Shown here: positions 37,454-49,576 of the stretch, in pieces
Numbering within the stretch: position 1 is the first letter of the stretch
Layout of the letters: every line of letters starts with the position of its first letter
NCBI RefSeq assembly: GCF_000165395.2
Contig: NC_010575.1
Coordinates: forward strand, 2,155,001-2,219,000
DNA length: 64,000 nt
Origin: Babesia bovis T2Bo
Taxonomy: Eukaryota > Apicomplexa > Aconoidasida > Piroplasmida > Babesiidae
Direction: 5' to 3'
Notes under the pieces: generated by a model
Database searches by the model: none
What the model was told of the DNA's origin: nothing
What the model saw: the letters and a program-made list of their open reading frames with translations, nothing else
Program-made: the position numbers and the translations under genes

Positions 37454-38825
37454 ATGCTGTCGATAAATGTTGTTGCACAAGGTTTGTGTTATACCGATGA
37501 ATAACTTCAAAATGTGTAGACGACCGGCTTGTTACACTTTTCCTGGAAGAAGACTGGACATTGGCTAAATTGCGTACACTAGTTGAACAACATTTTAATA
37601 TACCTGCTGATTCGCAGTATTTACTGTTATACGGCTCACCTCTGAACAATGATGTTCTTACCGTTAAGGAGCTAGGCATTAAAACAAATGATGTCATTTA
37701 CGTAATATACGTACCGCGAGCTGCGAATAATGCCTATTCATCTGCTCCAATTAAACAAAATGATATTCCATCGGATTTCGGTAAGGCATATTACTTAATA
37801 TAGAATGTTTATCCAGAAACTAGTTTACAAAATAAGGCAAGGCACTTTCTTAAATTTTACCTTCCAAATCCCTTGAAAATGGATGCTCTGAAGTATGAAT
37901 TCCCTGATGTCTACGAAGCTGTTAGAACAGGTGAAATTGAACAGGTAGTAGAAGCTCTGAGGAAAATACATCTAGAGGAATTGGAAAAGAAGAAGAAGCG
38001 ACAGGCGGATCTTATCCGTGCTTACAACAATCCATTGACCCCGGAATCACAACAAATTATACAGGAGAGTATCCAACAAGAACGTATTGAAGAAAACCTG
38101 ATCTCTGCACAGGAGCACCTGCCGGAATCATTCTACAAGTGTTCCATGTTATTCATACCCGTACAAATAAACGGTGTCAATCTGGAAGCATTGGTTGATA
38201 CTGGTGCACAAAATTCGGTAATGAGAATTGATTACGCGGAAAAGTGTAATCTACTTAATATCATTGATCGCAGATTCCAAGGCGTGGCTGTTGGCATCAG
38301 CAAAGAGAGAATCATTGGTAAGATACACATGGCGCAAATGAAGATAGGGAACCTGTTCTTGTTGTTCTCATCATCGGTAATCGAACAGCTGAACGTTGGC
38401 TTCATAATTGGACTTGACATCATGAGGCAATACCAATGCGTAGTTAGCCTAAAGGAGAACATACTATATCTCGGAGAGGAGAAAGTTCCGTTCATGGCAG
38501 AAAAGGATGTGGTTAACGGGACCAGCTTCTTCTCTGACGCGGAGGCAGACACAGAAGTTGAACCGGTAAACCCCGGAAAAGCCAACAGCATCAAAGCAAT
38601 AACCACCACAGAAGGGGGTTCAACTTCTATAGTCCATAAACATGAAGATCAACCATCAGATGAGAGTGTAAATAAGTAAGTTACCACAGCATGTGATTAC
38701 ATGGCGCTGCCAGGGTTATTGAATTACTGAGCGTATCGCGAGAAAAAGCGATCGCACTGCTGCAATCAACAGACGGGAACGTCGACATGGCAGTGAGACT
38801 CTACCTCGACGAACATTACGATTAA
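37454..38825 (+). CDS. DDI1: DDI1: UBL - retroviral-type aspartic protease - UBA
   Basis: Shuttle factor and protease that recognises and cuts heavily ubiquitinated proteins for the proteasome. Exons 37454-37481, 37520-37780, 37817-38675 and 38714-38825 give 419 residues. Seen: an N-terminal ubiquitin-like domain (WTLAKLRTLVEQHFNIPAD, LTVKELGIKTNDVIYV), a coiled linker, and the retropepsin-like domain with active site ALVDTGAQNSVM and partner motif IIGLDIMRQYQC. The last exon encodes a C-terminal UBA domain (VIELLSVSREKAIALLQST). All three classical DDI1 parts are kept; some apicomplexan DDI1 proteins have lost one. The gene is convergent with the four-TM protein, 28 bp apart. Confidence 0.93.
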
Positions 38826-38853
38826 CCAAGCCACAGTTACAAAAACTGTAAGC

Positions 38854-39704
38854 TTAGAGGAAGACAAGTGAGCCGGCCATCCACTCGTAAAACTCACGTT
38901 CATTGATCGCGGATTTCTGAAACTCGTCCAACACGTTAAAAATAATGTATAAATCTATTATGTCGAACTGGTGAAGGCCAGAAGTGTGGTCAGCGCACAT
39001 CCTGTTGAATTCCTGGAATTGCATACCATAATCAGGGTCGCCCAAAGCATACTTGCGGTAGCAGTCAATGTAAGCACCCTTCGAATTTTCTTTGATAATG
39101 CTCTTCACGCGCTCAAGGCGCAAACTCTTCCTGATAGCCTGTAAAATTATGTAATCAGCAGATGTAAACGTACGATCAGCATACCAGTAGCAGCAGCAGC
39201 AAATACGAAAAAGGTGCTTAGAGTACTGAAGCAAGCACGCAAAACGTTAACAGAACGAGCGGCCCTAATAGTCATCAATGACATAGATCCCAAAAGAGCA
39301 AGCCATAGCGATTTACCAGTTAGCCTAGTGAGAAAACGCATGTTTTTCCTAATATTGCGACGGTGCTTCCCAGCCCAACGAGGTGTACCGGGAACGTCAA
39401 GAATCATAATCATCATACCGTTAATAATCAAAAACGTGGCCATAATCAATGAAGGAATCTGTGTGAGTGATAGGCTACCAATGAATGTCATTATAGCATT
39501 CGCGACGATAGAAGAGGCAGCAGCGAAAAATAAAGATTGGTAACGCACGTTCAGCATCTCAAGAGTCTGCTCAAGCCTAGCAGCGCCCATGTCCATCTGG
39601 TCACTCAATGGCATCAAAGAACGGTGAGTATTGCTGTTCTCTACATCGTAAGGCATCCTACCAGGAGCCTCAGTGTATCCGTAACCCATATCTTCACCAT
39701 CCAT
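38854..39704 (-). CDS. Four-TM protein, COPI-associated/Tvp15-like
   Basis: Exons 39704-39174 and 39138-38854 give 271 residues; the ATG is at 39704 (MDGEDMGYG), upstream codons being open but lacking an ATG. Four membrane spans: LFFAAASSIVANAIMTFI, LIMATFLIINGMMIMIL, LWLALLGSMSLMTI and TLSTFFVFAAAATGMLI. The loop after span 2 reads DVPGTPRW. The layout fits the COPI-associated (Tvp15-like) Golgi membrane family, known in Apicomplexa but of unclear role. The C-terminal ~90 residues are cytosolic and helical, with an EF-hand-like texture (LYIIFNVLDEFQKSAINERE) but no canonical calcium loop. Golgi or inner-membrane-complex location is inferred. Confidence 0.65.
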
Positions 39705-40436
39705 CTTGAACGAATCCCTTTTAGAAGCACAAAATGGATGATGAGCACGCGCCAGGAAGCTCAGTGGAGTAAAAGTGGCACTCAAGCCCACTTGATACTT
39801 GCGCAGAGCACTTCCTGCGATTATAAATTTATATGAAGAGAATGTTTATTAATCAAACGAACGAAACCTTTTGATATATAGCTATATTACACCCCATTAC
39901 CAAGGTGTTACACACATATATTAAACCTCAATAGAAAGTCATTAAAACACATATCATTGATGTGTCAATCATATCGGACGGTGGTATATCGTGTCAATGA
40001 ATTTAATGATCTAACTTAGATGCCACATATGATGATAGGTGTGTGGATGTATAATCGCTATAAATACGACACACCGAAGGATAATCTATTCAAATGCTTA
40101 CACACTAGTATATTTCACTATTTTCTGTCTGTTTGTTGCACTAGACTCTTGTTATGTCTAATGTTTTGACACTTTGTTCCCAAGCTACATATTACACAAG
40201 CAACTCTACATGATCCCGTTATCTATAACACAATATTCAAATTGAATTATATTTTTCTATATATTTTTTGATTGATTCCTTTTGATGGAAGTTGCCATTT
40301 CCTAGTATTCAATTTGGTTGACAAACTGTTTTGCTTATGAACAATAATAACGTCAATGTATTGTCGCCTATAAAGTAATATATGTTGCTAGTTACTATAT
40401 AATAATATAAATAGTCTGTAAGACAGACGAACGCAA
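39705..40436. promoter_or_regulatory. Divergent intergenic region
   Basis: 732 bp between the four-TM gene and the helical-repeat gene, both reading outward. Strongly AT-rich around 40200-40420, with short A/T runs. No exon with acceptable splice borders, no RNA gene, no repeat seen. Confidence 0.4.
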
Positions 40437-42543
40437 ATGATTCTGCGGTTTTTACGTATCTCAAAGAGGTTCTACAATCCGCCAAGTATGATATATACCT
40501 AATAGATTAACCAACATGTAGCTAAAAAGTCATGGAGTAAACAACATCCTGATTTCCGCACGAGACGTCCGTTGGTTGAACCGTACAACCTTGGGAGGCT
40601 CCATCCAGAGAAGGAATGGTGGAAGCTACCAAAGAAGGGCTTGAGCCCATCTACCTTCATGGGATTTCCAGATGTAGCACATCTAGAAAAGCGTGGAGGT
40701 TCACTCTATGCAAATCTTATGGACGGCAACACATTGTCTATGGTATGTTAACAGATTTAGTTATAATTCAATGCCAGGTGATCTACAGGGCCATACAGCA
40801 TGATGTCAAAGATGCGCAAATATGGCACAGTTTAACTAGACAAGCACTGAAGCTTGCAATGTCACTTGATCCATATGTGGTATCACTCCTTTTCCTCTAC
40901 CTTTCGAGAAGTAACTGGTACGACCATCAGTTCATTGTTACATTCACCGGTCGCATATTAGCAACCCTCAGTGAATTCACCATTGTTGAATGTGCTAACG
41001 TATTGATGGCTATGGAGAATACAAAGTTTTTTCACGAAAAGTAAGTAACAGTATTCACAATAATTCAAATAGCAGGACACAAAAACATGTCATTCAACAT
41101 GCCGAATCGTTATGTTTATCAGATATTAGATCGATAACAGTTGATGACGCATTGAAATTATTGGCAGTGATTAAACAAGACATGATGGGAGTTGACAACA
41201 TACTGGTTGCTCTAGGTATGTCTATATTATAATCTTTTATCTCTCCTAGGTGAAATAGTGGAAGTGTCTGACATATCCACAACGGATGAAATGGTCCTAA
41301 TACAATCTATGGAAGCGTTGTGCAATATCCGTGACCGAGTAGACAGATTATGTGTTACAAGAATCTTTGATGAATTGTGCAACAGATTGGAAGCTGATAA
41401 AATATGTAATCATGCAAGAAATATTGCTATATTACAGACAATGGCATGTTTCCATTATCGCAGGCCTATGGCCATTGAACTTATACAACAAAGGTATGGT
41501 TCAATTGGATATAACACAACTGATACAGGCTACATAATAACGTTCATACGGCAAATACACTTGAAATGTGTCAGTATATGTACTTTTCAACAGTAACAGA
41601 TCGATGTCTTCCCAGTGATGACGTATACAGCAATTTATCAATCCGATGTGTCAGACAGCGTTGGTCTATATGTGTAATGTATCTATTGCCTATGCAGATG
41701 CACTCAAGAATATAGAACAATTTATGGATGATCTATCATTGGCAGTAAAATACGTAGTAGTCTGCCTAAATTCAACGGCACCGATGGATCCCAAAGAGGT
41801 ATGGTTTATATGGGAATTTTAATAGCATGAACAGGTTAACATGCTCCGTGATGTTCTTGGTAAACATGATCAACTAGGAAAAGAAGATATCTTGATACTA
41901 TACGAAGCACTAGCTAACGCGCAAAATGAATTGCCGGTGTGTTTGTGCTTTCGTGTGAATTCATTGTTGTACAGGAAGATACAATGGCAAAAACCCAAGA
42001 GTTGGTGCGCCAAGCGTGGGATATGTTACCTACACTTAGCATACGGGATTGTAGCCATCTTATGGTAATTGATGAAGTAACGCAATACATTTTTCAGAAC
42101 CATGGTAAACTGGACATTTGTGCCATGGTGGGAGCACAGGCAGTAGAAGAGTTATTCCAACGTTTGACTTCCGATATAAAACAACTGGAATCAGATGTAG
42201 TATTACGCCTTGTAGAATTTGCATCTAAGTATGTTTTAATTCGAAATCGAACTTATCAGCCATAGGCAAAATCATCTGTCCACAAGAATGATAGGCATCA
42301 TAGAGGTTGATCCGTCCATTATACCAGTCACTGCGACCGCAGCTGTAGCTGTTCTAGAATTATATCTAAAGTAGGTCTGCGTTTGCGTGAAATAAAACAT
42401 TCAGTGCTGGGAGAAGTTGTGATTCCAAAGCATGCAAGTGGGCACGGGATAAGTTAACCAATAGGCGTACGATCATAGACCCACGATACTCTGAAAGGAT
42501 GCAACGCATCGTAGATAGGATTAGTACCCACAATGCATCGTGA
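40437..42543 (+). CDS. Helical-repeat protein, probably mitochondrial
   Basis: Eleven exons (40437-40485, 40522-40742, 40778-41040, 41073-41215, 41250-41493, 41529-41659, 41698-41798, 41835-41936, 41975-42228, 42266-42370, 42405-42543) give 583 residues, all phases closing; no single exon exceeds 265 bp. The N-terminus (MILRFLRISKRFYNPP) is basic and amphipathic, fitting mitochondrial import, and is followed by WSKQHPDFRTRRP. The remainder is helical repeats (ALKLAMSLDPYVVSLLFLYL, ATLSEFTIVECANVLMAMEN). It resembles heptatricopeptide organellar RNA-binding proteins, but has no RAP domain. Function unknown. Confidence 0.75.
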
Positions 42544-42664
42544 TGTCAAAACCGATGTTTTTGAATTGACATTAACCACTGTTGCTTCATAAAATTGTCG
42601 AACTTTAATTGTGACACTATACAACACAGTATCGTCACTCTTGCAACATGGATCATACCGTGTT

Positions 42665-43863
42665 TTACTTGGTGTTCTTGTATACCAATTTCACACTGTT
42701 TGGCTCCACACTGTAATAAGCCTGTCCACCTGAACATTCTTGGCGTATTAACTCAAAGCGAAGAGTGTCTAAATTCCCAATCTTATTTCGACTGAACTCG
42801 TGATCATTCGAAGCCTTCGGTAAGAAGCACTTTAAATAACTCCTAATCCAACGACTGTGACCACATATGATTATGTGGCTTTCCTGGCGTTTGAATACAA
42901 GATCGTTGAACGCTAGCATCCTTTCGTAAGCAGCCATTTTAGTAACATCAGTACCAATGCGATAATCTAGGTAACGAGAATAGTTCTTAGCCTTGTCAGG
43001 AACTATTATGACCTCCAGAGAGGGTACCGTAGACTCCTGGAATGTTGAGGATAGTGAAACACAATCAGGATGAGGCACCAATTCCTTTAAAATATGTATT
43101 TATTAGACAAATAACATACCTCAAGCTCATTGCAAACTTCGATCTTCTCGTTGTTTAGGCGAAGACGGTCTTGAAGCGCAAGCAACATGGTCGACTGAGC
43201 ACGACTGCAAAGTAATTATAGAGATTCCAAACCATAACATACCGTAAGTTAGATGTAAAAAGAACAGACGTTTGACCAGAATTACTTGATAAAACTTTCA
43301 GATCATCTGATATTGGATCTTCCGTCTCACATATATTTTTAGACATTTCCAGAGCCTGGTTAATTCCAGTCATTGATAATGGTGAATCATATAGACATGT
43401 GTCGTTGGTGGGAGATATAAATGTTTCAATCAAAAACAAACGTACAACACGAATTAAAATCAGTATAATATTCGAATTGTAATTGAAGGTCATATTCCAT
43501 ATGGATTGCCTATAGAATATAGCACGAAATTAAAAGGTCTTACCCATGACGAATAAAATAAATCACCTTGCGACTACTCGTTGATGTACTTGATATTGAC
43601 TTTGACAATTCTTCCTGTTTTTCTATAGCCTTTTCAATACCACGATTAGGCCTATCAACGATAAAGCGCTTAAGAGAGGATAATAAAAGGTGCAAACGAT
43701 ATTTTAAGCATGAGGTGGTAAATTGAGGCAAATTAGATGGAATACATCCTTTCTTAGTCTCTATGTGTACACCTTCTTTAAAACTATTAAGATAGAGATA
43801 AAAAGAACTATACAACGCCACCAAGACAGCAAGACTGATGGCAACCTTTGATTGCGAATCCAT
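42665..43863 (-). CDS. Membrane-anchored histidine phosphatase (PGAM-like)
   Basis: Exons 43863-43544, 43509-43243, 43204-43120 and 43084-42665 give 363 residues. A membrane segment follows the start (VAISLAVLVALYSSFYLYL). The phosphatase motif RHGQSIWN is assembled across the first splice, NLRRAQST across the second, and the second catalytic histidine lies in IIICGHSRWIRSYL. These are the histidine phosphatase superfamily's RHG and distal H. The anchored architecture recalls PGAM5-like mitochondrial protein phosphatases rather than glycolytic mutase, but the substrate cannot be told. The start is the ATG at 43863; 43872 is TTG. Confidence 0.82.
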
Positions 43864-44706
43864 TGTTATCAAATTGAGTGAAATCTTTTATAGAATATAA
43901 TATAAAAATATTTTAGAATTTACATCATATTGAACAAAAATTATTGTGTTTAATAGATTATATCACCATTAGAATTATCTACTCAGAGTAACATCAACGA
44001 AGTAAACAAAGAATGATTATAATTACGTGTTAACAATTGAATACAAAAATGCTATTATTTCACATGTGCAGTGATGTCCGAATACAACAGAGCTCAGTAA
44101 TTTGCAAACTCACTTTTATTGTCGTACACAGATACTATGACGTAGTAGACAATGAATCACACATAATCGAACATATACACTGCACATACTATGTAGAATT
44201 TTTATACGCCCTTATTTTTAGTATATTAAAGAAGTAACAAACAATGTGTACACACTATCATATAACATAGAAAATGATACAAACATAATCCCCAGATATG
44301 CGAGATCCAACAAATATTTTATTTGTATTATTTCATTTCAATTCAAAAGTATGCAAAAAGGGTCGTAATAACCAGGTATATTTTGCAATATATTTTAACA
44401 GTATCATTTTGTCTAATACATAGACATATCTACAGCAATATACCCGCAAAACATTCGAAAGATAAACATACAAATGTTGCTAGTTTGTTATCAATGAGTT
44501 CTGCGTTTAATATAATTAATGCTCGTTCCATCGTTGTATTTGATCTATTTTTCTACGTCATGGGGAGACGAATACGGGACATATATCTCAAATGATCCAT
44601 GTGTAAATAGATAAAGATCTACTTTCATGCTGTATCATGAATTTTCGATTTTGTATTACTTGATGTAAATGTGTCGGCATATCGTCACGCACAATTGTTT
44701 ATCCTT
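43864..44706. promoter_or_regulatory. Divergent intergenic region
   Basis: 843 bp of AT-rich DNA between divergent genes. Two short plus-strand open frames (44037-44237, 44323-44595) are low in complexity and lack neighbours with splice support; I do not call them. It probably holds promoters and untranslated leaders, and possibly a short 5' exon of the LOTUS gene. Confidence 0.4.
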
Positions 44707-45948
44707 ATGGCTCCGGTACTGTGTGCCCAATCTTCTGTAAGTACTAACGATGAAGATGATTTTTGCAGCTCATATGAATCACATAAGGGTGAATATAGTA
44801 CTGGCTCAACATCTGTAGGATGTGTCTCTAGCTATTGCCATAGCCCAGAAATCAATATTGGCCTAGGCCAAAGGAGAATCTATTTTGGCGTAGAAAAGGT
44901 ACTTAGTGCTGTTTATAATGCAATATGTGAACTATACAATGAAGATATATTACCCACTTTGCATGAAATTCGCCGTAAAATACAACGAAATAGTTCAAAT
45001 CTTGTTGATGGAAATTGGTTACTTAGAATATGTAGAGAAGATTTATATCGCAGGTTTGACGTAGTTAACATTAGTCAGGTAGATGACCATCATACTGACA
45101 AGGGCATTCAACACTCTTGGGCGATAATGCTGGCTGGCAAGCCTTTTGTCCAACGTGAAGTGAATCCGTCTGATCCGAGAGAACTTGCCGATTTGTTTCG
45201 ACATGCTGTATTCATGGCGTCCGCTAATATGTCTGACCGTCCCGTCACAACGCGAAAACATGATGTAAATATTAGCCATGATATAAGAAACGTTGGTGGT
45301 AGATATCTTTTTGCTGATCATTTAAGGAAAACGGGTCCAGAAAGATTTCGAAGTTTACCCTTAGGCAAAGTTGTCCGCATTGTTCAAGATGCGCTAGATT
45401 CTAAAATTTTATCCTATGATGGAAACAATGTAGTTCCCGTAGTTTCTTCCATGTCTACTGCAAATAAGATTATATCACGAATGCAAATGATGAAGGCCAA
45501 TTCAAGCAAACTTGTGGAATATCAAATTAGGACAATGAGAGACAACATAATTACAATCCTTTCAGATAAGCCGCGAAACTGCAACGAATCGTCAAGGAAG
45601 GTAACAAACGGACCCAAAGGGGGCTATACAGTCAAACTGAAATCTAGCGACAATCCAATGTCATTATGCAAGCTTCCTTTGGCTTATAAAAAACGCTTCA
45701 ATATAGATATAGACTTTTCATCTGTCGGTTATTCGAAGTTAATTGACTTTTTAATACAAGAAGTTCCAGAATGCATTTTGGAGCCTTCGATAGACTACTC
45801 CAGGAAAACTAACAACGTAACAAAAGGATTTGGATCGTTGATCGTTAATATTGGATATCAGCCATCTACCAACATTCTTTTCCCCTTAGCGATGAACGCT
45901 TCGAGACTCAGCGATAATGCAGCAATTCGTCTAGTGACCGAATGGTGA
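44707..45948 (+). CDS. OST-HTH/LOTUS-domain protein
   Basis: 413 residues from the ATG at 44707 (MAPVLCAQ); the frame is open to 44671 through a GTG. The C-terminal part has a LOTUS (OST-HTH) winged helix: LCKLPLAYKKRFNIDIDF, then VGYSKLIDFLIQEVPECI, matching the family's leucine-proline start and kLxxLL core. A second winged-helix-like region lies near residues 60-120 (VEKVLSAVYNAICELY, HEIRRKIQRNSS). LOTUS domains bind RNA or RNA helicases in germ-granule proteins and bacterial regulators. A post-transcriptional RNA role is inferred. No helicase or NYN nuclease domain is attached. Convergent with the tRNA-binding gene, 31 bp between stops. Confidence 0.65.
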   Translation: MAPVLCAQSSVSTNDEDDFCSSYESHKGEYSTGSTSVGCVSSYCHSPEINIGLGQRRIYFGVEKVLSAVYNAICELYNEDILPTLHEIRRKIQRNSSNLVDGNWLLRICREDLYRRFDVVNISQVDDHHTDKGIQHSWAIMLAGKPFVQREVNPSDPRELADLFRHAVFMASANMSDRPVTTRKHDVNISHDIRNVGGRYLFADHLRKTGPERFRSLPLGKVVRIVQDALDSKILSYDGNNVVPVVSSMSTANKIISRMQMMKANSSKLVEYQIRTMRDNIITILSDKPRNCNESSRKVTNGPKGGYTVKLKSSDNPMSLCKLPLAYKKRFNIDIDFSSVGYSKLIDFLIQEVPECILEPSIDYSRKTNNVTKGFGSLIVNIGYQPSTNILFPLAMNASRLSDNAAIRLVTEW

Positions 45949-45979
45949 AAAATATTGCAACATTGTTAAATAATAGTTG

Positions 45980-47436
45980 TCATGATATTGTTCCTGATGT
46001 AAATGAATTGCAATGACACGGCCCTAAAGTGGTCATAAATCGGTGATCCTGTACATATATTAGAATAATTAAAGTGAATATACCTTGTAATAGGCGATAG
46101 TATCCCTGCAGTTGAAATCCTAAAACGTTTTTAACTTTTTAATTAAAATGAAAATTACCGGCTGAACCGCCACGAACGGATCTTTGCCTGTCTTGGTACT
46201 GAGTACAGCATCAGGTTCTCCGTCAAATCCTTCAATCGTGACACGTTCGCCAATCTGCGACTCTATTATTATGACATCATATGACGTACAGGAGTTCCAT
46301 TCGCCGGGTGTAATAGCTCTATTTGGGTGTGATCAGCATTAGAGACACACAAAACCATGCCGTTAGACACTCGCCCACGTAAATTTTTAGGCTTCATGTT
46401 GGACAGAACACATACATACTTTGACATAATTTCATCTGGTTGCAAGTAGCCGACCAATCCCGAACATATATCTCGCAATTCAGGCTCTCCTAGATCTATC
46501 TTAAGACAGTAAAGGCTGTATAATGTTGTTCGAAAATTTTAAAACATACCGATCGGCTTCTGGGTGGCGATCCACAGACATTACTTGGCCAACCCTAATA
46601 TTTAAACGGCTAACATCAGCAATCGGCCTCTCATCAACAACGGGTTTTGGAGACTTCTCTTTTTTAGATTTAGCATCTATTGCGCCCTTTGTAGGGTTTT
46701 CTGAAATAATGTTTTCCCAATAAAACATGACCTACTGGCCGAAGGGGCAGTAACAGTAACGTTGTCCATCACAGCCGTAACTAAATCCATGTCTTTATCC
46801 ACCACTACTAATGGTAGGTCTTTAAATGTGTTTACTATGCCCGGAAGATGCTGTATGTGATCGAACCACCTGACGATATTAGAAAATTCTATGCGGTCAT
46901 GAGGCTCCGACATCAGCATCCAACTGTGAATAGAAACATATGCAACAAGGTCAGCAAGGGTGACATTATTCCCAACTAAAAATGTATTCGGTTCAAGATA
47001 TACATTCAATATCTGCGAGGTCGACTTGTGTTTGTATGTTAATGGCACTTACCTTTAAGCTATCCTTTTGGTTGATCATAAAATTTCGTTGAAATGCAAA
47101 ATCAATCCATGAATACATTTTATTCTGTTTAATTGTTAAGCACAATATATTAATAGACTACTCACCTTCTGATCCGGTGTAGGAGGCACAAGCACATCTT
47201 CCGTCGAAGCTCCTTTCACGGCGATCTCAATAATGTCAGGCCATTGTTTTAATGATTGTTCTCCATTCTCTTTAACCAAAGTTTCCTATGTGTAAATTAA
47301 ACTTTAAGCGGACAGCCTAAACTACCGTTCTCGTTGATGATAGAGACAATGTGGCGTTATTAAACTTTCCATAACCCCAAAGCAAACGAGCCAAACGTCC
47401 CTCCACGCAATCGCTATAAACTACAATCTCAAGCAT
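45980..47436 (-). CDS. p43/tRIP-like tRNA-binding protein (GST-like + EMAPII)
   Basis: Nine exons (47436-47326, 47285-47166, 47124-47053, 47024-46736, 46700-46550, 46515-46290, 46254-46159, 46119-46084, 46048-45980) give 389 residues. The N-terminal half is GST-like (LVGNNVTLADLVAYVSIHSW, RWFDHIQHLPGI). A lysine-rich linker (KSKKEKSPKP) leads to an EMAPII-type OB-fold tRNA-binding domain: IRVGQVMSVDRHPEADRLY, LVGYLQPDEIMSKYVCVLSN, RGRVSNGMVLCVSNAD, then GERVTIEGFDGEPDAVL. Plasmodium tRIP (tRNA import protein) and Toxoplasma p43 share this architecture; they organise aminoacyl-tRNA synthetases, and tRIP imports host tRNA at the cell surface. No membrane segment is seen here, so which role applies is open. 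Confidence 0.88.
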
Positions 47437-48296
47437 CGTTATCTACAATGTTTAAATTATAATAGTGTGATGAAAAGGTCAACCTTCTGCTACAAAAAAT
47501 TTTGGAGGGTGAAAATTCACAACTATCCATAAATTATGATACATCATGCCTAAAACATATTATATATTTAATACTATTACGTTGATAATGTACTTTAACG
47601 GGAAGGTATAATCTTATAAGTGGAACAATACTTAAATATATTAGCAACACACATAATTGTGTAGATATGCTCATACATCCTTTACACACAAATACTTATC
47701 AATGACAACACGTTCATTATATCACAATACCCCTTTATATCCAATGCTAACAAAAAAATTACGGATTACCAAGTACAAATAGAAAACCGTGTTATGTAGG
47801 CATTGGTTGTATCGTCATAACCCTGAGTCTTCTTCGATAAACTACAATTATAATATAACGTAGTATAAAATTATCTATGGTTATATATGATAAATGAAAT
47901 GACAATGGATAATGGAGACGAAGGCTGTGTAAATGGTTCAACACACGGTAATACAACCAGGTATTCCATGAAAGTTACGGTTAACCTAAAATAGAAACAT
48001 CATTCCATTGATGGAAAAATTATGTATATTTTTCCTCTGTTTGCCATTCAGGAGCGTTGAAATGAACCGGGATCTGCTAAGTGGGGGGAGCGCGTTTAGT
48101 TGGGCGCCGTTGCCTATATGATAGCGTATATTACGTTTAAACCTTTGCGGCAGTACTTACAGGGATACACTTATTTTCAGCGCGGAGTATACTTACGTAT
48201 TCAATCCACGCGGAATCCACGTTTACCCATACCCTACATAGCAGCTTTACACCTTCCAATACCTCTTTAAATTTTTCTAAGTTTGTGCGAATCAAC
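47437..48296. promoter_or_regulatory. Divergent intergenic region, tRNA-binding protein / eIF4A
   Basis: 860 bp between divergent starts. The left part is AT-rich and featureless. About 48061-48120, just upstream of eIF4A, is markedly more G+C-rich (GGGGGGAGCGCG near 48085), which may mark the eIF4A core promoter or leader. An open frame opposite eIF4A (48137-48355) is a shadow. Confidence 0.45.
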
Positions 48297-49576
48297 ATGG
48301 CGACGTCTGATGGTTCAAACGATGTTCCTTCTTCTAACAGTGGTATCGATGCCATGGAATCTAACTACGATGAAGTAGTTGATTCTTTCGAAGCTCTTAA
48401 ACTGAATGAAGACCTGTTACGTGGTATTTACTCTTATGGTTTTGAAAGACCCTCTGCTATTCAACAGCGTGGAATTAAACCAATTATTGAAAACCATGAT
48501 ACAATAGGGCAAGCTCAGTCTGGAACTGGAAAAACCGCTACCTTTAGTATTGCCGCCCTCCAGCTAATCGATTACAGTGTTGTTTCTTGCCAGGTTCTCA
48601 TTTTAGCTCCAACTAGAGAACTCGCTCAGCAGATTCAAAAGGTGTGGTTTCATGCATCATATCTTAATTTATCATAGGTTGTTCTTGCACTCGGTGACTA
48701 CCTCAAGGTCCAATGCCACGCGTGCGTAGGAGGTACCATTGTGAGAGACGACGTGCATAAACTTAAGGCCGGTGTTCACATGGTTGTGGGAACACCTGGA
48801 CGTGTATATGACATGATAGATAAGAAGGCTCTTTTGACCAACAAGATTAAGTTATTTATTTTAGATGAAGCTGATGAAATGTTGTCACGTGGATTCAAAG
48901 GGCAAATCCATGAAGTTTTCAGGAGGATGCCTCCAGATGTTCAGGTTGCGCTCTTCAGTGCCACCATGCCTAACGAAATTCTTGAACTGACAACCAAGTT
49001 CATGAGGTCGCCAAAGCGCATTCTTGTTAAAAAAGACGAACTCACTCTTGAAGGTATTAAACAATTTTATGTCATGATAGATAAGGAGGAGTACAAGTTC
49101 GACACGCTCTGTGATCTTTACGAATCTGTCACTATCACACAGGCCATTATCTACTGTAACACACGAAGGAAGGTGGATATGCTAACCAGCAAAATGCAAG
49201 AGCGTGACTTTACCGTGTCTAGTATGCACGGTGATATGAGTCAGAATGAGCGTGACCTAATTATGAGGGAGTTTAGATCGGGGTCCACGCGTGTGCTTAT
49301 CACTACCGATCTTTTGGCCAGAGGAATCGATGTACAGCAAGTATCGTTGGTCATCAATTATGACCTTCCCATGTCTCCTGACAATTACATTCACAGAATC
49401 GGTCGTTCTGGACGTTTCGGTCGTAAAGGTGTCGCTATCAACTTCCTAACTCCCATGGATGTTGAATGCATGAAGAACATTGAAAACTACTACAACACCC
49501 AAATCGAAGAAATGCCTGCAGAGGTAAGAGCAGTGGTTCACAAATTAAATTTTTGCAGATTGCGGAATACATGTAA
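48297..49576 (+). CDS. EIF4A: Translation initiation factor eIF4A (DEAD-box RNA helicase)
   Basis: RNA helicase of the cap-binding eIF4F complex, cytosolic. Exons 48297-48641, 48678-49523 and 49559-49576 give 402 residues, the family length. Seen: Q motif region [12 protein letters not shown], motif [13 protein letters not shown], motif Ia [12 protein letters not shown] (CVGGTIV), motif Ib TPGRV, motif [10 protein letters not shown], motif III SATMP, motif [19 protein letters not shown] and motif [15 protein letters not shown]. The last exon adds only IAEYM and a stop, matching the short eIF4A tail. An unspliced frame runs on to 49868 but ends in unrelated hydrophobic residues. Confidence 0.97.

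Noticed and set aside
42544..42664. Extra exon between the helical protein and the histidine phosphatase
   Set aside because: Only 121 bp of convergent untranslated DNA with no usable frame.
44037..44595. Short plus-strand open frames upstream of the LOTUS gene
   Set aside because: Low complexity, AT-driven, no splice partners and no recognisable residues.
48137..48355. 72-residue open frame opposite the start of eIF4A
   Set aside because: Overlaps a certain gene on the other strand and has no domain or splice support.
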